Origin: Rhodospirillaceae bacterium
GTDB taxonomy: Bacteria > Pseudomonadota > Alphaproteobacteria > MPNO01 > UBA2964
DNA length: 64,000 nt
NCBI GenBank assembly: GCA_002720855.1
Contig: PBIN01000014.1
Location: 519,619 to 583,618 of the forward strand
Reading direction: 5' to 3'
The notes below the pieces were generated by a model, which was not told where the DNA came from, did not search any database, and saw only the letters and a program-made list of their open reading frames with translations. Positions 28,870 to 37,401 of this stretch are shown piece after piece. The position numbers and the translations under genes were made by a program. Within the stretch, counting starts at the first letter, position 1. Each line of letters opens with the position of its first letter.

Positions 28870-29418
28870 ATGGCAGCTACGAAATCCAAAAAAGGCTCTA
28901 AGCCGCTAATGTTTGCGATCATTGGCCTTACGATCATTTTTGCGGCGCTGCCTACCGCGATGTTGCTTGCAATGGGTCTGGCACCAACCCTGGTTGCCAG
29001 AATTGTCGATATGACACCTGGTCGCTATCTGACCAAATGCGTCGCCTGGATGAATTTGGCCGGACTTTCGCCCTTTTTAGCCAATCTATGGCTTACAGGG
29101 CACGACATGGCGACTGCTATCAAAATAGTTACAGATGTGTATTCCTGGTTCATCGTTTACAGCGCTGCGGCGATGGGTTGGTTGCTTTTCCTGGGATTGC
29201 CGGGCGCGGTAGCCATGTTCCGGGCGCTCAATGCCAAACGACGTATCTATTTTCTTCGCGAAAAGCAAAAAGACCTTATCCTGGAATGGGGTGAATGCGT
29301 TTTGCCTGCAAGCGAAAAATCAGATGATAAAAGAACCGGTAATATTGATGAAAATCTTGTGGGCAAAAAAGAAACCAATGCCGCACCCATAGCCGAGAAA
29401 TTAACCACACAGGCCTAA
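28870..29418 (+). CDS. Membrane protein linked to the pseudokinase
   Basis: A 182-residue protein with hydrophobic segments near residues 16-38, 58-75 and 88-116, and a cytoplasmic-looking C-terminal stretch rich in Lys/Glu (from about residue 118). It begins 20 bp after the pseudokinase gene, so the two are an operon and could form a membrane complex. I do not recognise the family. It is convergent with rpoH; the gap of 38 bp leaves little room for terminators. Confidence 0.75.
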   Translation: MAATKSKKGSKPLMFAIIGLTIIFAALPTAMLLAMGLAPTLVARIVDMTPGRYLTKCVAWMNLAGLSPFLANLWLTGHDMATAIKIVTDVYSWFIVYSAAAMGWLLFLGLPGAVAMFRALNAKRRIYFLREKQKDLILEWGECVLPASEKSDDKRTGNIDENLVGKKETNAAPIAEKLTTQA

Positions 29419-29456
29419 GAGAATAGGTTTACGGTGAAGAAACCGGCTGAACAAAT

Positions 29457-30332
29457 CTAAGCAGCGAGTGCCGCTGATTTAATTGCTTTTTGTACTTTCT
29501 CAAACGCCCGAACTTCTATTTGTCGTACGCGTTCGCGTGAGATGTTGTATTCCTCGCTGAGTTCTTCCAGCGTTTTTGGGTTCTCCGTAAGACGTCTTTC
29601 GACAAAAATGTGTCGTTCGCGCTCATTGAGGTTCGTCAAGGCATTCGCCAGCAGCTTTCGCCGCCCCGCAAGCTCTTCTCGGTCCCCAAGAACTTCTTCC
29701 TGATTGGCCGATTCGTCGACCAGCCAGTCCTGCCATTCGCCATCGTCCTCGGCCTTTAGCGGCGCGTTGAGAGAGTTGTCGGGGCCCGAAAGTCGCCGAT
29801 TCATCGAAACGACTTCTGTTTCCGGTACGTTCAGTCGCTCAGAAATCTGCTTTACGTTCTCGGGTGAGAGGTCGCCATCGTCAATGGCCTGGAGCTGCCC
29901 TTTCAATTTGCGCAGGTTGAAAAAGAGTTTCTTCTGGGCAGCGGTGGTGCCGATTTTCACGAGCGACCAGGTATGCAGGATGTACTCTTGGATCGACGCT
30001 TTAATCCACCACATAGCGTACGTCGAAAGGCGGAAGCCCTTGTCGGGGTCAAATCGTTTGACCGCCTGCATGAGCCCTACGTTTCCTTCGGAAATCAGTT
30101 CTCCGAGCGGTAGTCCGTAACCGCGATATCCCATGGCGATTTTAGCCACAAGACGCAGATGGCTGGTTACCAGCTTATGGGCGGAATCCGTATCGTCGCG
30201 TTCGGTCCAGTTCTTGGCGAGCATGAATTCTTCCTGCGCTTCCAGAATTGGAAATTTGCGAATTTCTGAAAGGTAGCGCGACAGGTTTGTACTCGGATCT
30301 AGTCCGGTGACGGCGGGAAGATTTGTAGCCAT
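29457..30332 (-). CDS. rpoH: RNA polymerase heat-shock sigma factor RpoH
   Basis: A 291-residue sigma-32 factor. The N terminus has DPSTNLSRYLSEIRKFPIL, region 2 is DSAHKLVTSHLRLVAKIAMGYRGYGLPLGELISEGNVGLMQAVKRFDPDKGFR..., the RpoH box QKKLFFNLRKLK is intact and region 4 is NISRERVRQIEVRAFEKV. Downstream of an SD GAGGGG, 5 bases before the ATG. The upstream region contains a CTTG-N18-CTTATCTATAG element, suggesting self-activation. The more canonical RpoH box points to this copy as the main heat-shock sigma. Confidence 0.96.
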   Translation of the reverse strand: MATNLPAVTGLDPSTNLSRYLSEIRKFPILEAQEEFMLAKNWTERDDTDSAHKLVTSHLRLVAKIAMGYRGYGLPLGELISEGNVGLMQAVKRFDPDKGFRLSTYAMWWIKASIQEYILHTWSLVKIGTTAAQKKLFFNLRKLKGQLQAIDDGDLSPENVKQISERLNVPETEVVSMNRRLSGPDNSLNAPLKAEDDGEWQDWLVDESANQEEVLGDREELAGRRKLLANALTNLNERERHIFVERRLTENPKTLEELSEEYNISRERVRQIEVRAFEKVQKAIKSAALAA

Positions 30333-30410
30333 TCCTGTTACCCCTCTTATTGGTGTCTTTTATCTGTTATGCACAGGTTAGACGCCAAATTGGCAATCCT
30401 ATGTTCAATT

Positions 30411-30443
30411 CTATAGATAAGAATTCGACAAGATGATTTCAAG
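30411..30443 (-). promoter_or_regulatory. Candidate sigma-32 (RpoH) promoter upstream of rpoH
   Basis: On the minus strand CTTG (30443-30440) is separated by 18 bases from CTTATCTATAG (30421-30411), close to the alphaproteobacterial heat-shock consensus CTTG-N17/18-CYTATNTNNG with a mismatch at the final G. It also overlaps a sigma-70-like pair, TTGAAA-N17-TATCTA. The -10 ends 78 bases before the rpoH start codon, and the -35 directly follows the rluD stop codon. Autoregulation of rpoH would fit Caulobacter-type circuits. Evidence is by eye only. Confidence 0.5.
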
Positions 30444-30446
30444 GAA

Positions 30447-31439
30447 TTAAAGGGTTTCTAACAAAGCAATTAATATGCTCATTTCAATTGGCAATTGTGA
30501 CGAAAATTTGACGGTTTTTGCACTCCCTGGATGTCTGAAACCGAGCGCGAAAGCGTGCAACGCCTGACCGTCCAGAGTCTTGATATGGTCTAATGTTTTA
30601 TCTCCGAGCGATGATTTGCGTGCACGGCTGATGCCACCGCCATACGTTTTGTCGCCGATTACCGGGTGCCCTATATGCGCCATATGGACACGTATCTGAT
30701 GTGTTCGCCCCGTCGCAAGTTTGCATTCGATAAGGCTCGCACGTTCTCCAAACCGCTGCAGCAACTTGTATTCTGTCCGGGCCGGTTTGCCGCCGGTTTT
30801 TACCACCGCCATTTTCTTACGGTTCTGTCGATTGCGCCCGATATTGCCCTCGATGGTTCCACTCGGTGGACGCGGCACACCCCAGATCAACGCCTGGTAG
30901 GCCCGGTCAATTGTCCGCGCGGAGAATTGCGCCGAAAGATCGGTATGGGTTCGATCGTTTTTTGCAGCGACAATCAATCCGCTGGTTTCCTTGTCCAGAC
31001 GATGCACGATACCAGGTCGCTTGACGCCACCGATGCCTGACAGGCTGTCACCGCAATGGGCGAGCAGGGCGTTCACCAGCGTGCCGCTATAATTTCCCGG
31101 GGCAGGGTGAACAACGAGCCCCGCCGGTTTGTCGATGACGATGAGATCGTCGTCCTCATGAAGGACGTTAAGGTCAATCTCCTCCGGTTGGGGAAGCGCC
31201 GGTTCGGATACAGGGATGTTGAGTGTAAAGGTTTCACCCGATTTGACCCTGTATGAGGGGTCGGTTATCGTCCCGCCCGCCGAAGACAACTGTCCCTGTT
31301 CTATAAGGGCTTTGATCCTGGTGCGCGAATGGTTCGAAAGAGTGTTCGCCAATAGACGGTCAACCCGTTCGCCGCCATCCTCAGCAGTTATAATATGGTG
31401 GGTGCTTACGGGTTCAGATGTGTCGGGCGTCGTCGTCAT
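30447..31439 (-). CDS. rluD: Ribosomal large subunit pseudouridine synthase, RluD/RluA family
   Basis: A 330-residue enzyme from the chosen start. An S4-like N-terminal domain (about 15-75: VDRLLANTLSNHSRTRIKALIEQGQL) precedes the catalytic domain with HRLDKETSGLIVAAK, whose Asp is the catalytic nucleophile. This family makes pseudouridines in 23S rRNA. The longer in-frame start at 31574 would add a non-conserved Thr/Pro-rich stretch that overlaps the divergent DUF6476-like gene, so ATG at 31439 was preferred. It is divergent from that gene and upstream of rpoH. Confidence 0.92.
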   Translation of the reverse strand: MTTTPDTSEPVSTHHIITAEDGGERVDRLLANTLSNHSRTRIKALIEQGQLSSAGGTITDPSYRVKSGETFTLNIPVSEPALPQPEEIDLNVLHEDDDLIVIDKPAGLVVHPAPGNYSGTLVNALLAHCGDSLSGIGGVKRPGIVHRLDKETSGLIVAAKNDRTHTDLSAQFSARTIDRAYQALIWGVPRPPSGTIEGNIGRNRQNRKKMAVVKTGGKPARTEYKLLQRFGERASLIECKLATGRTHQIRVHMAHIGHPVIGDKTYGGGISRARKSSLGDKTLDHIKTLDGQALHAFALGFRHPGSAKTVKFSSQLPIEMSILIALLETL

Positions 31440-31461
31440 AGCAACAGAGTGAGCATATTCC

Positions 31462-31791
31462 ATGCGTGGGCTCAAGAGTTTGGTTATTGGAATGGGTGTC
31501 TTGATCGTCGTCGGGTTGACGGTCGTGATTGTTACCATTGTTAAGCGATATGGCGGCAATGAAAGTGGAGCCAACCCTACCTCTCAGGCTGGTGTATCGG
31601 TTCCGGTGGAGCGGGGTTTTGGTGAACGGCGAATTACGACGCCTAAGGGTGCCAAAGTTGTCGAGACAATCATTGACGGCAATCGACTGGTTTTGCGTTT
31701 GAATTTAGCTGATGGTGCGGAGGCGCTCCTTCTTATCGATGCGACAACCGGCCAACGTACCGGTCTTATTCGACTTGATCCGCAGCAATAA
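31462..31791 (+). CDS. Small single-pass membrane protein, DUF6476-like
   Basis: A 109-residue protein with one N-terminal transmembrane helix (about residues 7-28) and a small beta-rich domain (VVETIIDGNRLVLRLNLAD, LLLIDATTGQRTGLIRL). This alphaproteobacterial type is annotated DUF6476, and it often lies next to rluD-rpoH, as here. It is predicted to sit in the inner membrane with the domain in the periplasm. Its function is not known. Confidence 0.75.
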   Translation: MRGLKSLVIGMGVLIVVGLTVVIVTIVKRYGGNESGANPTSQAGVSVPVERGFGERRITTPKGAKVVETIIDGNRLVLRLNLADGAEALLLIDATTGQRTGLIRLDPQQ

Positions 31792-31859
31792 TATTCGGAC
31801 GTGCTCTAAATCGCTTGATCCATAGCGAATGCTCGCCTAAGAAGCTGGTATGTCCAAAC

Positions 31860-31935
31860 GTCCCCTTCGTCTAGTGGCCTAGGACATCGCCCTCTCACGG
31901 CGAAAACAGGGGTTCGAGTCCCCTAGGGGACGCCA
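31860..31935 (+). tRNA. tRNA-Glu (anticodon CUC)
   Basis: A complete 76-base cloverleaf with encoded CCA. The acceptor stem pairs GTCCCCT (31860-31866) with AGGGGAC (31925-31931), the anticodon stem is TCGCC/GGCGA with a CTCTCAC loop giving anticodon CTC (reads GAG), and the T arm is AGGGG-TTCGAGT-CCCCT. A G discriminator and CCA (31933-31935) follow. It stands alone between the DUF6476-like gene and an unexplained 520-bp region. Confidence 0.95.
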
Positions 31936-32455
31936 TTTTTCAGACTCTTCGTAACCAGCCTTCAGACCTTTGGCCGTTACTTCTGGCCACTTCACGCCAC
32001 GTATCCAGACAAAAGGGGCCCTCACTTACGGCCGCTAGATTTGAAGTTGCCTTGAGGTCAGTGCTGACCGCACGAACCTCATCGAACCGCTCAATATAAG
32101 CGGACCGGAATTCGGCAGATAAGATTGAGATACGACAGCAGGCATCAGGCACCCTCGATATGCAACCGCGAGCCAATGCACAAGACGACAGGCTCCCATG
32201 AGCCCACCTGCTCACGCTTTTCGAGCCTATTGAGAAAGCAGATCCGGTGCAAGGTTCACCTGATTGATCGCCATCCTTCTGTGTTCCCCGTGAACGAAGT
32301 TTATGGTTCCGGACGAGAACCTGGCCGCCGAAGAAACTATTTGGATAAATTAAGGAAGACTCTCGTTCTTTACTGTATAGCTAACCCGATCACTTTAAAC
32401 TGATAAGAGCGTTTCCCATATTTCGTATGCGCATGTTTGAAAAAGGGCTTTCCTG
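31936..32455 (+). other. Unexplained 520-bp region downstream of tRNA-Glu
   Basis: No convincing gene was found. It holds a perfect inverted repeat GGTCAG-TG-CTGACC (32056-32069) and a 91-codon open frame on the minus strand (31940-32215) with no good ribosome-binding site. The strong stretch 31970-32110 has coding-like composition but no family match I can name. Position next to the 3' end of a tRNA makes a dispersed repeat or a decayed insertion possible. No integrase is present. Confidence 0.4.
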
Positions 32456-32776
32456 TTGAAAATCTCCGTACCTAAAAGGTTTATGCCCATTGTGGTTTTC
32501 GTCGCAAATGTTGTTGGCGTATGGTTGTGGGCTGTTGCGTTTTTATGGCTGGATTTATTCGCAACGCTGGAGGCCGCGGTTTATTTTTCCTTCGCGACAC
32601 TTACAACACTTGGGTATGGCGATGTAACTTTGCCGAAAGACTGGCGGGTTCTTTCTGGGATATGTGCCGCCAATGGTTTGCTGTTATTTGGTCTATCGGC
32701 TGCGATTTTATTCGAATTATTCAGGCGCCTGCACTCGCGACAATTTGGTGATCACGAAGAAGACCCACCCAACTAG
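32456..32776 (+). CDS. Minimal two-helix potassium channel protein
   Basis: A 106-residue Ion_trans_2-type channel: a first transmembrane helix (about 11-33), a pore region with the K+ selectivity filter TLTTLGYGD (about 47-55), and a second helix (about 66-88). Four subunits would be needed for a pore. There is no ligand-binding or RCK domain, so it is smaller than usual. A TTG start at 32456 is used; the in-frame Met at residue 9 is an alternative. Confidence 0.85.
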   Translation: MKISVPKRFMPIVVFVANVVGVWLWAVAFLWLDLFATLEAAVYFSFATLTTLGYGDVTLPKDWRVLSGICAANGLLLFGLSAAILFELFRRLHSRQFGDHEEDPPN

Positions 32777-32792
32777 ATGCGGTATTGATCTG

Positions 32793-32948
32793 CTAACAGG
32801 TTTCTGCGACACCGCCCTCTGTTTCGCCTTGCGCCGCTTTTCGCTGATCGGATTTCTCCTGTTTTGCGCGCTGGCGGTCCGCTTTTTTCTGGGCGCGCGC
32901 TTTTTCGCGTTCGCGGCGCTCGAAGCCGTAGTTTGTTTTTCGGGCCAT
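32793..32948 (-). CDS. Small highly basic protein of an alphaproteobacterial NYGFERRERE type
   Basis: A 51-residue protein. It starts MARKTNYGFERREREKARAQ and is a single Lys/Arg/Gln-rich helix with an acidic Gly-rich tail. Similar short proteins that begin MxRxTNYGFERRERxK are widespread in Alphaproteobacteria, and their function is unknown. The ATG is preceded by a GGAGAA ribosome-binding site with correct spacing (about 4 bases). It is shorter than usual length cut-offs, so is easily missed. Confidence 0.85.
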   Translation of the reverse strand: MARKTNYGFERREREKARAQKKADRQRAKQEKSDQRKAAQGETEGGVAETC

Positions 32949-33065
32949 CGGCTTCTCCTCTATAGGTGTTGGACGTGAAGCATCAGTGATAGTTGATCCC
33001 TGATCTGCTGTACAGTGACCATTTCAGACATCGACAGGCCGCCATGCTCTAAAAAATTGATTTAC

Positions 33066-33094
33066 TTGACTTTTTGTCTGGTTGGGCCCATTTA
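33066..33094 (+). promoter_or_regulatory. Candidate promoter of the RhlE helicase gene, in a 320-bp gap
   Basis: TTGACT (33066-33071) and CATTTA (33089-33094) are 17 bases apart and would give a 5' leader of about 165 bases before the GTG at 33269. The rest of the gap (32949-33268) has no plausible gene; it contains a small inverted repeat TCGCG-atag-CGCGA. Long leaders are common for cold-inducible DEAD-box genes, but this is an inference. Confidence 0.3.
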
Positions 33095-33268
33095 CGCTCC
33101 GTTGATTGTCTCGCGATAGCGCGAAGCGCTTGATACCAGGCGCCAATTCAAGAGATCAATAATCAAAAACAACCGCTTGCCCTGGCCGCGCCTGGGGCAG
33201 AGTTAAATGACAAGGCCCGTTCACGGCAATACCGCCCTGCGCGTCTAATCGTATTAAGGAAATCAGTA

Positions 33269-34570
33269 GTGAGTATTAGTAGATTTTCGGAGCTTGGCTT
33301 GGCCAAGCCAATCCAACGTGCGTTGAAAGAGCGTAAACATTCTATCCCAACACCCATTCAGGCAAGATCAATACCGGATCTTCTAAAGGGCCGGGACATG
33401 TTAGGCATCGCACAGACCGGAACTGGGAAGACCGGTGCATTTGCCCTTCCGTTGTTGCATCGATTGTCCGGAGCCGCTGGTAAATCAGGCCCGAGGAATC
33501 CACGCGCCTTAATTTTGGCGCCGACGCGAGAACTCGCGATCCAGATTGGCGATGAGTTTCGTGCCTATGCCAAACATCTTCCACTGCGCCATACGGTGAT
33601 ATTTGGCGGCGTTAAACAGAATTCTCAGGTTTCAGCGCTGCAGCGCGGTGTCGATATTTTAGTTGCAACGCCCGGACGCTTGCTTGATCTGAAACGTCAG
33701 GGCGTTCTCAAATTGAGTGACATCAAATATCTCGTTCTTGATGAAGCTGATCGAATGCTCGATATGGGTTTTGTTCATGATGTTCGGAAAATTATCTCTG
33801 CATTGCCTCAGGAGCGCCAGTCATTGTTGTTTTCGGCAACAATGCCCGACGAAGTCAGTAAGCTTTCCAAAGACCTATTGTACAAGCCGCTCAGGATCGA
33901 AATTACGCCGCAGGCGACACCGGTCGAAACAATTAGGCAAAGCGTTTATCACGTGTCATCGGGCGACAAACGGCGCCTTCTTGAGGAAATCCTCGGCGAC
34001 CGTTCCCTTTCGAAAGTCATTGTATTTTCCAGAACCAAACACCGAGCCAATCGCGTTGCACAGCAACTCACCAAGGCCGGGATCGAATCCGACGCTATTC
34101 ACGGCAATAAATCTCAGGGCGCTCGTCAGCGCGCCTTAAAACGGTTTCGCAAAGGCGATATTCGAGTACTGGTTGCGACCGATATAGCAGCCCGCGGCAT
34201 CGATGTAGACGGTATCACTCATGTCATAAATTTTGAGTTGCCAAATGAACCTGAGAGCTATGTTCATCGGATTGGCCGAACGGCAAGGGCAGGTGCCCAC
34301 GGCGCAGCAATATCGTTCTGCGATAACACAGAACGGTTCTATTTGCGTGATATCGAGCGCCTAATCGGCGCAAAGATAAATGTCATAGGTAACGATCCCG
34401 AGGGTGATCCCGTTAAACCACCGTCAAAGTCACGAAATCGCAATCGTGGTGCAACAAAGAGTTCAAAAAAAACGCGTCATCGGAGCGGTCGCAGTGCCAA
34501 ACACCGGAAAGGTCAATCAAACCCAAACAATGGCGCTGGCAGACGAACGGTAATCAAAAAAGCAGCTTAA
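33269..34570 (+). CDS. rhlE: DEAD-box RNA helicase, RhlE-like
   Basis: A 433-residue ATP-dependent RNA helicase. The Q motif (about 10-35) is followed by the Walker A AQTGTGKT (48-55), motif Ia PTRELA, motif II DEAD (159-162), SAT in FSATMP and [10 protein letters not shown] near the C terminus. It ends with a basic Arg/Lys/Ser-rich tail (about 385-433) typical of RhlE-type proteins. GTG start with an AAGGA site 8 bases upstream. It converges with the flavoprotein gene, 6 bp between stops. Confidence 0.94.
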   Translation: MSISRFSELGLAKPIQRALKERKHSIPTPIQARSIPDLLKGRDMLGIAQTGTGKTGAFALPLLHRLSGAAGKSGPRNPRALILAPTRELAIQIGDEFRAYAKHLPLRHTVIFGGVKQNSQVSALQRGVDILVATPGRLLDLKRQGVLKLSDIKYLVLDEADRMLDMGFVHDVRKIISALPQERQSLLFSATMPDEVSKLSKDLLYKPLRIEITPQATPVETIRQSVYHVSSGDKRRLLEEILGDRSLSKVIVFSRTKHRANRVAQQLTKAGIESDAIHGNKSQGARQRALKRFRKGDIRVLVATDIAARGIDVDGITHVINFELPNEPESYVHRIGRTARAGAHGAAISFCDNTERFYLRDIERLIGAKINVIGNDPEGDPVKPPSKSRNRNRGATKSSKKTRHRSGRSAKHRKGQSNPNNGAGRRTVIKKAA

Positions 34571-34576
34571 TACGGA

Positions 34577-36052
34577 CTAAGGCCTGTTTGGTTTCCCAAC
34601 AAAGCCTTCGCCATGTCCGGTTTCATTTGCTGCCCATCCGCCTGCAACGCGTCCGCTAAAGACAGAGGGTCCGAGCATCGTGCCTTCGAGCCCGGCGCTT
34701 CCGTTGATGTGACCGCCTGCCATACCGCAGGCTTCACCTGCCGCGTAGAGGCCTTCGATGGGTTCAAAATGCTTGTTGAGGACCCGGCATTTGATATCTG
34801 TCTTGATACCCCCAAAGTTTTTGCGCGCGGTTGGGACGAACTGCAACGCGTAATAGGGAGGTGTGTCGAACGGTTTCGACATGCCGAGCGGTTTGCCAAA
34901 CTCCGGTTCGTTATCAAGACCTTTTTCGCACGCGTCATTGTAACGCTCTATTTCTCCAAGAAATGTTGCGGGGTCGACTTCAATCTCTTTCGCCAGCTGC
35001 TCCAGGGTTTCCGCGCTTTTGACAAAAGGAGAGTTCGCCAGAAGTTCTTCGACATTTTCGCGGATAATTTCATCCCCGTTGCGATAATACGGATCGGCGA
35101 TCTCAAGATTGGCTTTCATGGGTGTGTCAACGATTGCCCAGGCATGCGGCGGATCTTGTGCCAGCATTGCAGGACTCGCCGAGTTTCCACCCGATAGGGA
35201 CTCATTATGGAAGCGTTTGCCCTGCTGGTTGACCCAGATATATCCCGGAATATGACGGCAAACGAGTCCGCGCTTTTGATCAGGATCCCGATAGTCCGGT
35301 GTGGAGTAAACATAGAACCAGACATTCTCCATATGGGTTAAATAGCCGCCCACATCGGTTACCATTTTATGTCCTGAACCTGTCGAGCCGTGTCCCGAAC
35401 CTTCCATGACCTTGTGGCCCTTGAGTTCCGGGCGGGCTTCCAGAACCATATCGATATTTGAATTAAAACCGCCGGTGGTCACGATGACGGTCTTACAACT
35501 GACTTCCACTTCCTCACCGGTTTCCGAATTAACCCCCAAGAAGCCAACGGCTCTCCCATTGCTGGTCTTGATTTCTTTTATTTCGGTATTGGCAACGATT
35601 TCGCCGCCTTTGTCGCGAAAAGCCTGTGTTAAATGCGTCATGAGGCCGAGGCCATTGCGCTCCGGTCGGGTCCACCGCATCACGGAGTTCCCTTCCTGCG
35701 GTTTCATATCGACCCATTTTACGCCGAAATTTTCTGCCCAGTGATAAAGGTCATGCAAACTATGTTCGATATAGTAGCGCGCCCAGACAACGTCCGTTGA
35801 CGGCCCGCCCCATTTGACCCAGTCGTTGAAGGCGAGGTCAGGGTTGTCCTCAATACCTGCTGCTTTTTGGATTGGTGACCCAACGATACAGCACCCGCCA
35901 CCGGAAATCGCCGCAGCACCACCAAGGTCGGCAGCTTTCTCGAACACGATCACGCTCGCGCCAGCATCGCAGGCTTCTATCCCCGCAGCGATACCGGCGC
36001 CCCCGGACCCGATAATTGCAATTTCAGTTTCGTAGGTCTTCTTGTCCGCCAT
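34577..36052 (-). CDS. FAD-dependent oxidoreductase, fumarate reductase/KstD-like family
   Basis: A 491-residue flavoprotein. The FAD-binding GSGGAGIAAG is at residues 15-24 and continues VIVFEKAADLGGAAAISGGG. It has the two-domain layout of fumarate reductase flavoprotein-type, 3-ketosteroid dehydrogenase and tricarballylate dehydrogenase proteins. The C-terminal signature GSAGLEGTMLGPSVFSGRVAG is conserved. No heme or Fe-S partner is coded here. It is the last gene of a three-gene unit with the split ThDP decarboxylase (15 bp gap), which suggests a common pathway on an organic acid or related substrate. Confidence 0.85.
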   Translation of the reverse strand: MADKKTYETEIAIIGSGGAGIAAGIEACDAGASVIVFEKAADLGGAAAISGGGCCIVGSPIQKAAGIEDNPDLAFNDWVKWGGPSTDVVWARYYIEHSLHDLYHWAENFGVKWVDMKPQEGNSVMRWTRPERNGLGLMTHLTQAFRDKGGEIVANTEIKEIKTSNGRAVGFLGVNSETGEEVEVSCKTVIVTTGGFNSNIDMVLEARPELKGHKVMEGSGHGSTGSGHKMVTDVGGYLTHMENVWFYVYSTPDYRDPDQKRGLVCRHIPGYIWVNQQGKRFHNESLSGGNSASPAMLAQDPPHAWAIVDTPMKANLEIADPYYRNGDEIIRENVEELLANSPFVKSAETLEQLAKEIEVDPATFLGEIERYNDACEKGLDNEPEFGKPLGMSKPFDTPPYYALQFVPTARKNFGGIKTDIKCRVLNKHFEPIEGLYAAGEACGMAGGHINGSAGLEGTMLGPSVFSGRVAGGWAANETGHGEGFVGKPNRP

Positions 36053-36067
36053 TCGTATGGTCTCCGT

Positions 36068-36637
36068 TTAGAAATTCTTCACCGCTTCCGCGAAATCTTC
36101 GCGAAGCTTCGCACTGTGCATGTGTCGGTAGTCCTGCGGATAATCTTCGCCCGGCACGCATTTCAAAGTCACAAAGGTTGGACCTTCTTCCTGAAGTATG
36201 CTGCCGATATTGTCCTCGAAACTCTCCAAATCCGAGAGCTCATGACAATTGTTATACCCTGCGGACTCCGCCATCCCTGCAAAACTGGCGCTGTTCTGTC
36301 CCGGAATAGGGTGTCCGCCATTCGCTTCGTAGGTACCGTTTTCGAGCACAAAATGGATTAAATTTTTCGGTGCCGCATTTGCCGTCGTAACGAGACATCC
36401 GAGATTCATTAGTAAGCTGCCATCGCCGTCTAGCAATATGATTCGCCGATCTGGCCAGGCCAACGCGAAACCAAGCGCATGGGACGACGTCATTCCCATG
36501 GCGCCAGAAGAGATATAGTTGCAGGGGCTGGGCCGAATGGCGATCCATTCAAAGGCGGTGGTATAGGCGGCAACGACGATTTCGTCTTGCGCTATTTTAC
36601 CAGCGAGGGATTTTAAACAGTCGTCACGTTTCATCAT
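36068..36637 (-). CDS. ThDP-dependent decarboxylase, beta (PP-domain) subunit, sulfopyruvate/phosphonopyruvate decarboxylase-like
   Basis: A 189-residue PP domain. The thiamine diphosphate/Mg motif is GDG at 71-73 followed by N100 (GDG-x26-N). Preceded by SSGAMGMTSSHALGFALA. Split enzymes of this type (ComD/ComE, sulfopyruvate decarboxylase; also phosphonopyruvate decarboxylase) decarboxylate 3-sulfo- or phosphonopyruvate to the aldehyde. The substrate here is not determined. It overlaps the alpha subunit gene by 4 bp (ATGA), so both subunits are made together. Confidence 0.85.
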   Translation of the reverse strand: MMKRDDCLKSLAGKIAQDEIVVAAYTTAFEWIAIRPSPCNYISSGAMGMTSSHALGFALAWPDRRIILLDGDGSLLMNLGCLVTTANAAPKNLIHFVLENGTYEANGGHPIPGQNSASFAGMAESAGYNNCHELSDLESFEDNIGSILQEEGPTFVTLKCVPGEDYPQDYRHMHSAKLREDFAEAVKNF

Positions 36638-37176
36638 GCGGCTAACGGGGGTCTGCCTATGAGCATCGCGACAGGGCTTGATGTCTCATAACACTTGTTG
36701 ATGGCGGGTGTGATAAGACCGATATCGTCATCGGTTTCGATCAGATGTCGGTCAATATTCATAGTATCCAGGATCGGTTCAACAATTCTGATTCCGAAAC
36801 GTTTTGATTCCGTTGGGGCAACACCGGGTTCCTTGCTCAGCAGCCCAACCATCATACAGATCGGCATCTGATACTCGCAGCCAATCGCACGTATGGCGTT
36901 CATAGAGTCGAGCAAACCGGTATATTGGATTAAAATTAAGGTGCGCTGCCCGCTATAGGACATCGCGGCACTGATGCCAACGGTTTCATCTTCCTTGCAA
37001 ACGCGGATATGGCGCAACTCTTCATCTGCTGCAATGGGTCGTAACAATCCTTCTGAAGTTGTTTTATCGGGAACGGTCAGAATGGTGTTGACGCCGCTTT
37101 TTTTGACAGCATCAATTATCAGGCTTCCTGTCAGGCAATCTGCCGGTGTGCCTTCCTCACTTGCTGAATTTGTCAT
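36634..37176 (-). CDS. ThDP-dependent decarboxylase, alpha (PYR-domain) subunit, sulfopyruvate decarboxylase-like
   Basis: A 180-residue PYR domain. RVCKEDETVGISAAMSYSG carries the Glu that activates the ThDP aminopyrimidine, and YTGLLDSMNAIRAIG and QMPICMMVGLLSKE are typical of ComD-like subunits. With the beta subunit downstream (4-bp overlap) it would form a heteromeric decarboxylase. It is the first gene of the unit, divergent from the zinc-ribbon/TauD/cupin set; the 221-bp space between may hold operators. Confidence 0.83.
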   Translation of the reverse strand: MTNSASEEGTPADCLTGSLIIDAVKKSGVNTILTVPDKTTSEGLLRPIAADEELRHIRVCKEDETVGISAAMSYSGQRTLILIQYTGLLDSMNAIRAIGCEYQMPICMMVGLLSKEPGVAPTESKRFGIRIVEPILDTMNIDRHLIETDDDIGLITPAINKCYETSSPVAMLIGRPPLAA

Positions 37177-37383
37177 TTGTCCTCAATCGATTTCGATTGT
37201 TGGTAGGTTTACGCTGTTTGTAGTGTCACGGAATTTCGAGCAAATACAACCTAGCGGCCGGGTTTTTTCCGTAAAGTCCTTATTTTTGCTATATAAATTA
37301 ACCATTTTTCGGCAAAAAAGTGCGACTTTTTGACCTAAAAAGCGAAATTCCTTAATCTTTTTGTTTCACTTTTTTTAAAAACA

Positions 37384-37401
37384 CCATACGTTACCGTATG
37401 G
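37384..37401 (+). promoter_or_regulatory. Inverted repeat over the start codon of the zinc-ribbon gene
   Basis: CCATACG (37384-37390) and CGTATGG (37395-37401) are perfect 7-base arms around a TTAC loop, so the first ATG (37398) is within the downstream arm. It could be a protein-binding operator or an RNA hairpin that hides the start codon. Another A/T-rich inverted repeat (CTTTTT-gacct-AAAAAG, 37326-37342) lies in the same divergent region. Confidence 0.4.

Noticed and set aside
32125-32403. 92-codon plus-strand frame in the tRNA-flanking gap
   Set aside because: No ribosome-binding site, Arg/His/Ser-rich composition and no family match.
34613-35197. 194-codon plus-strand frame
   Set aside because: Antisense to the flavoprotein gene with its FAD motif; no ribosome-binding site and no domain.
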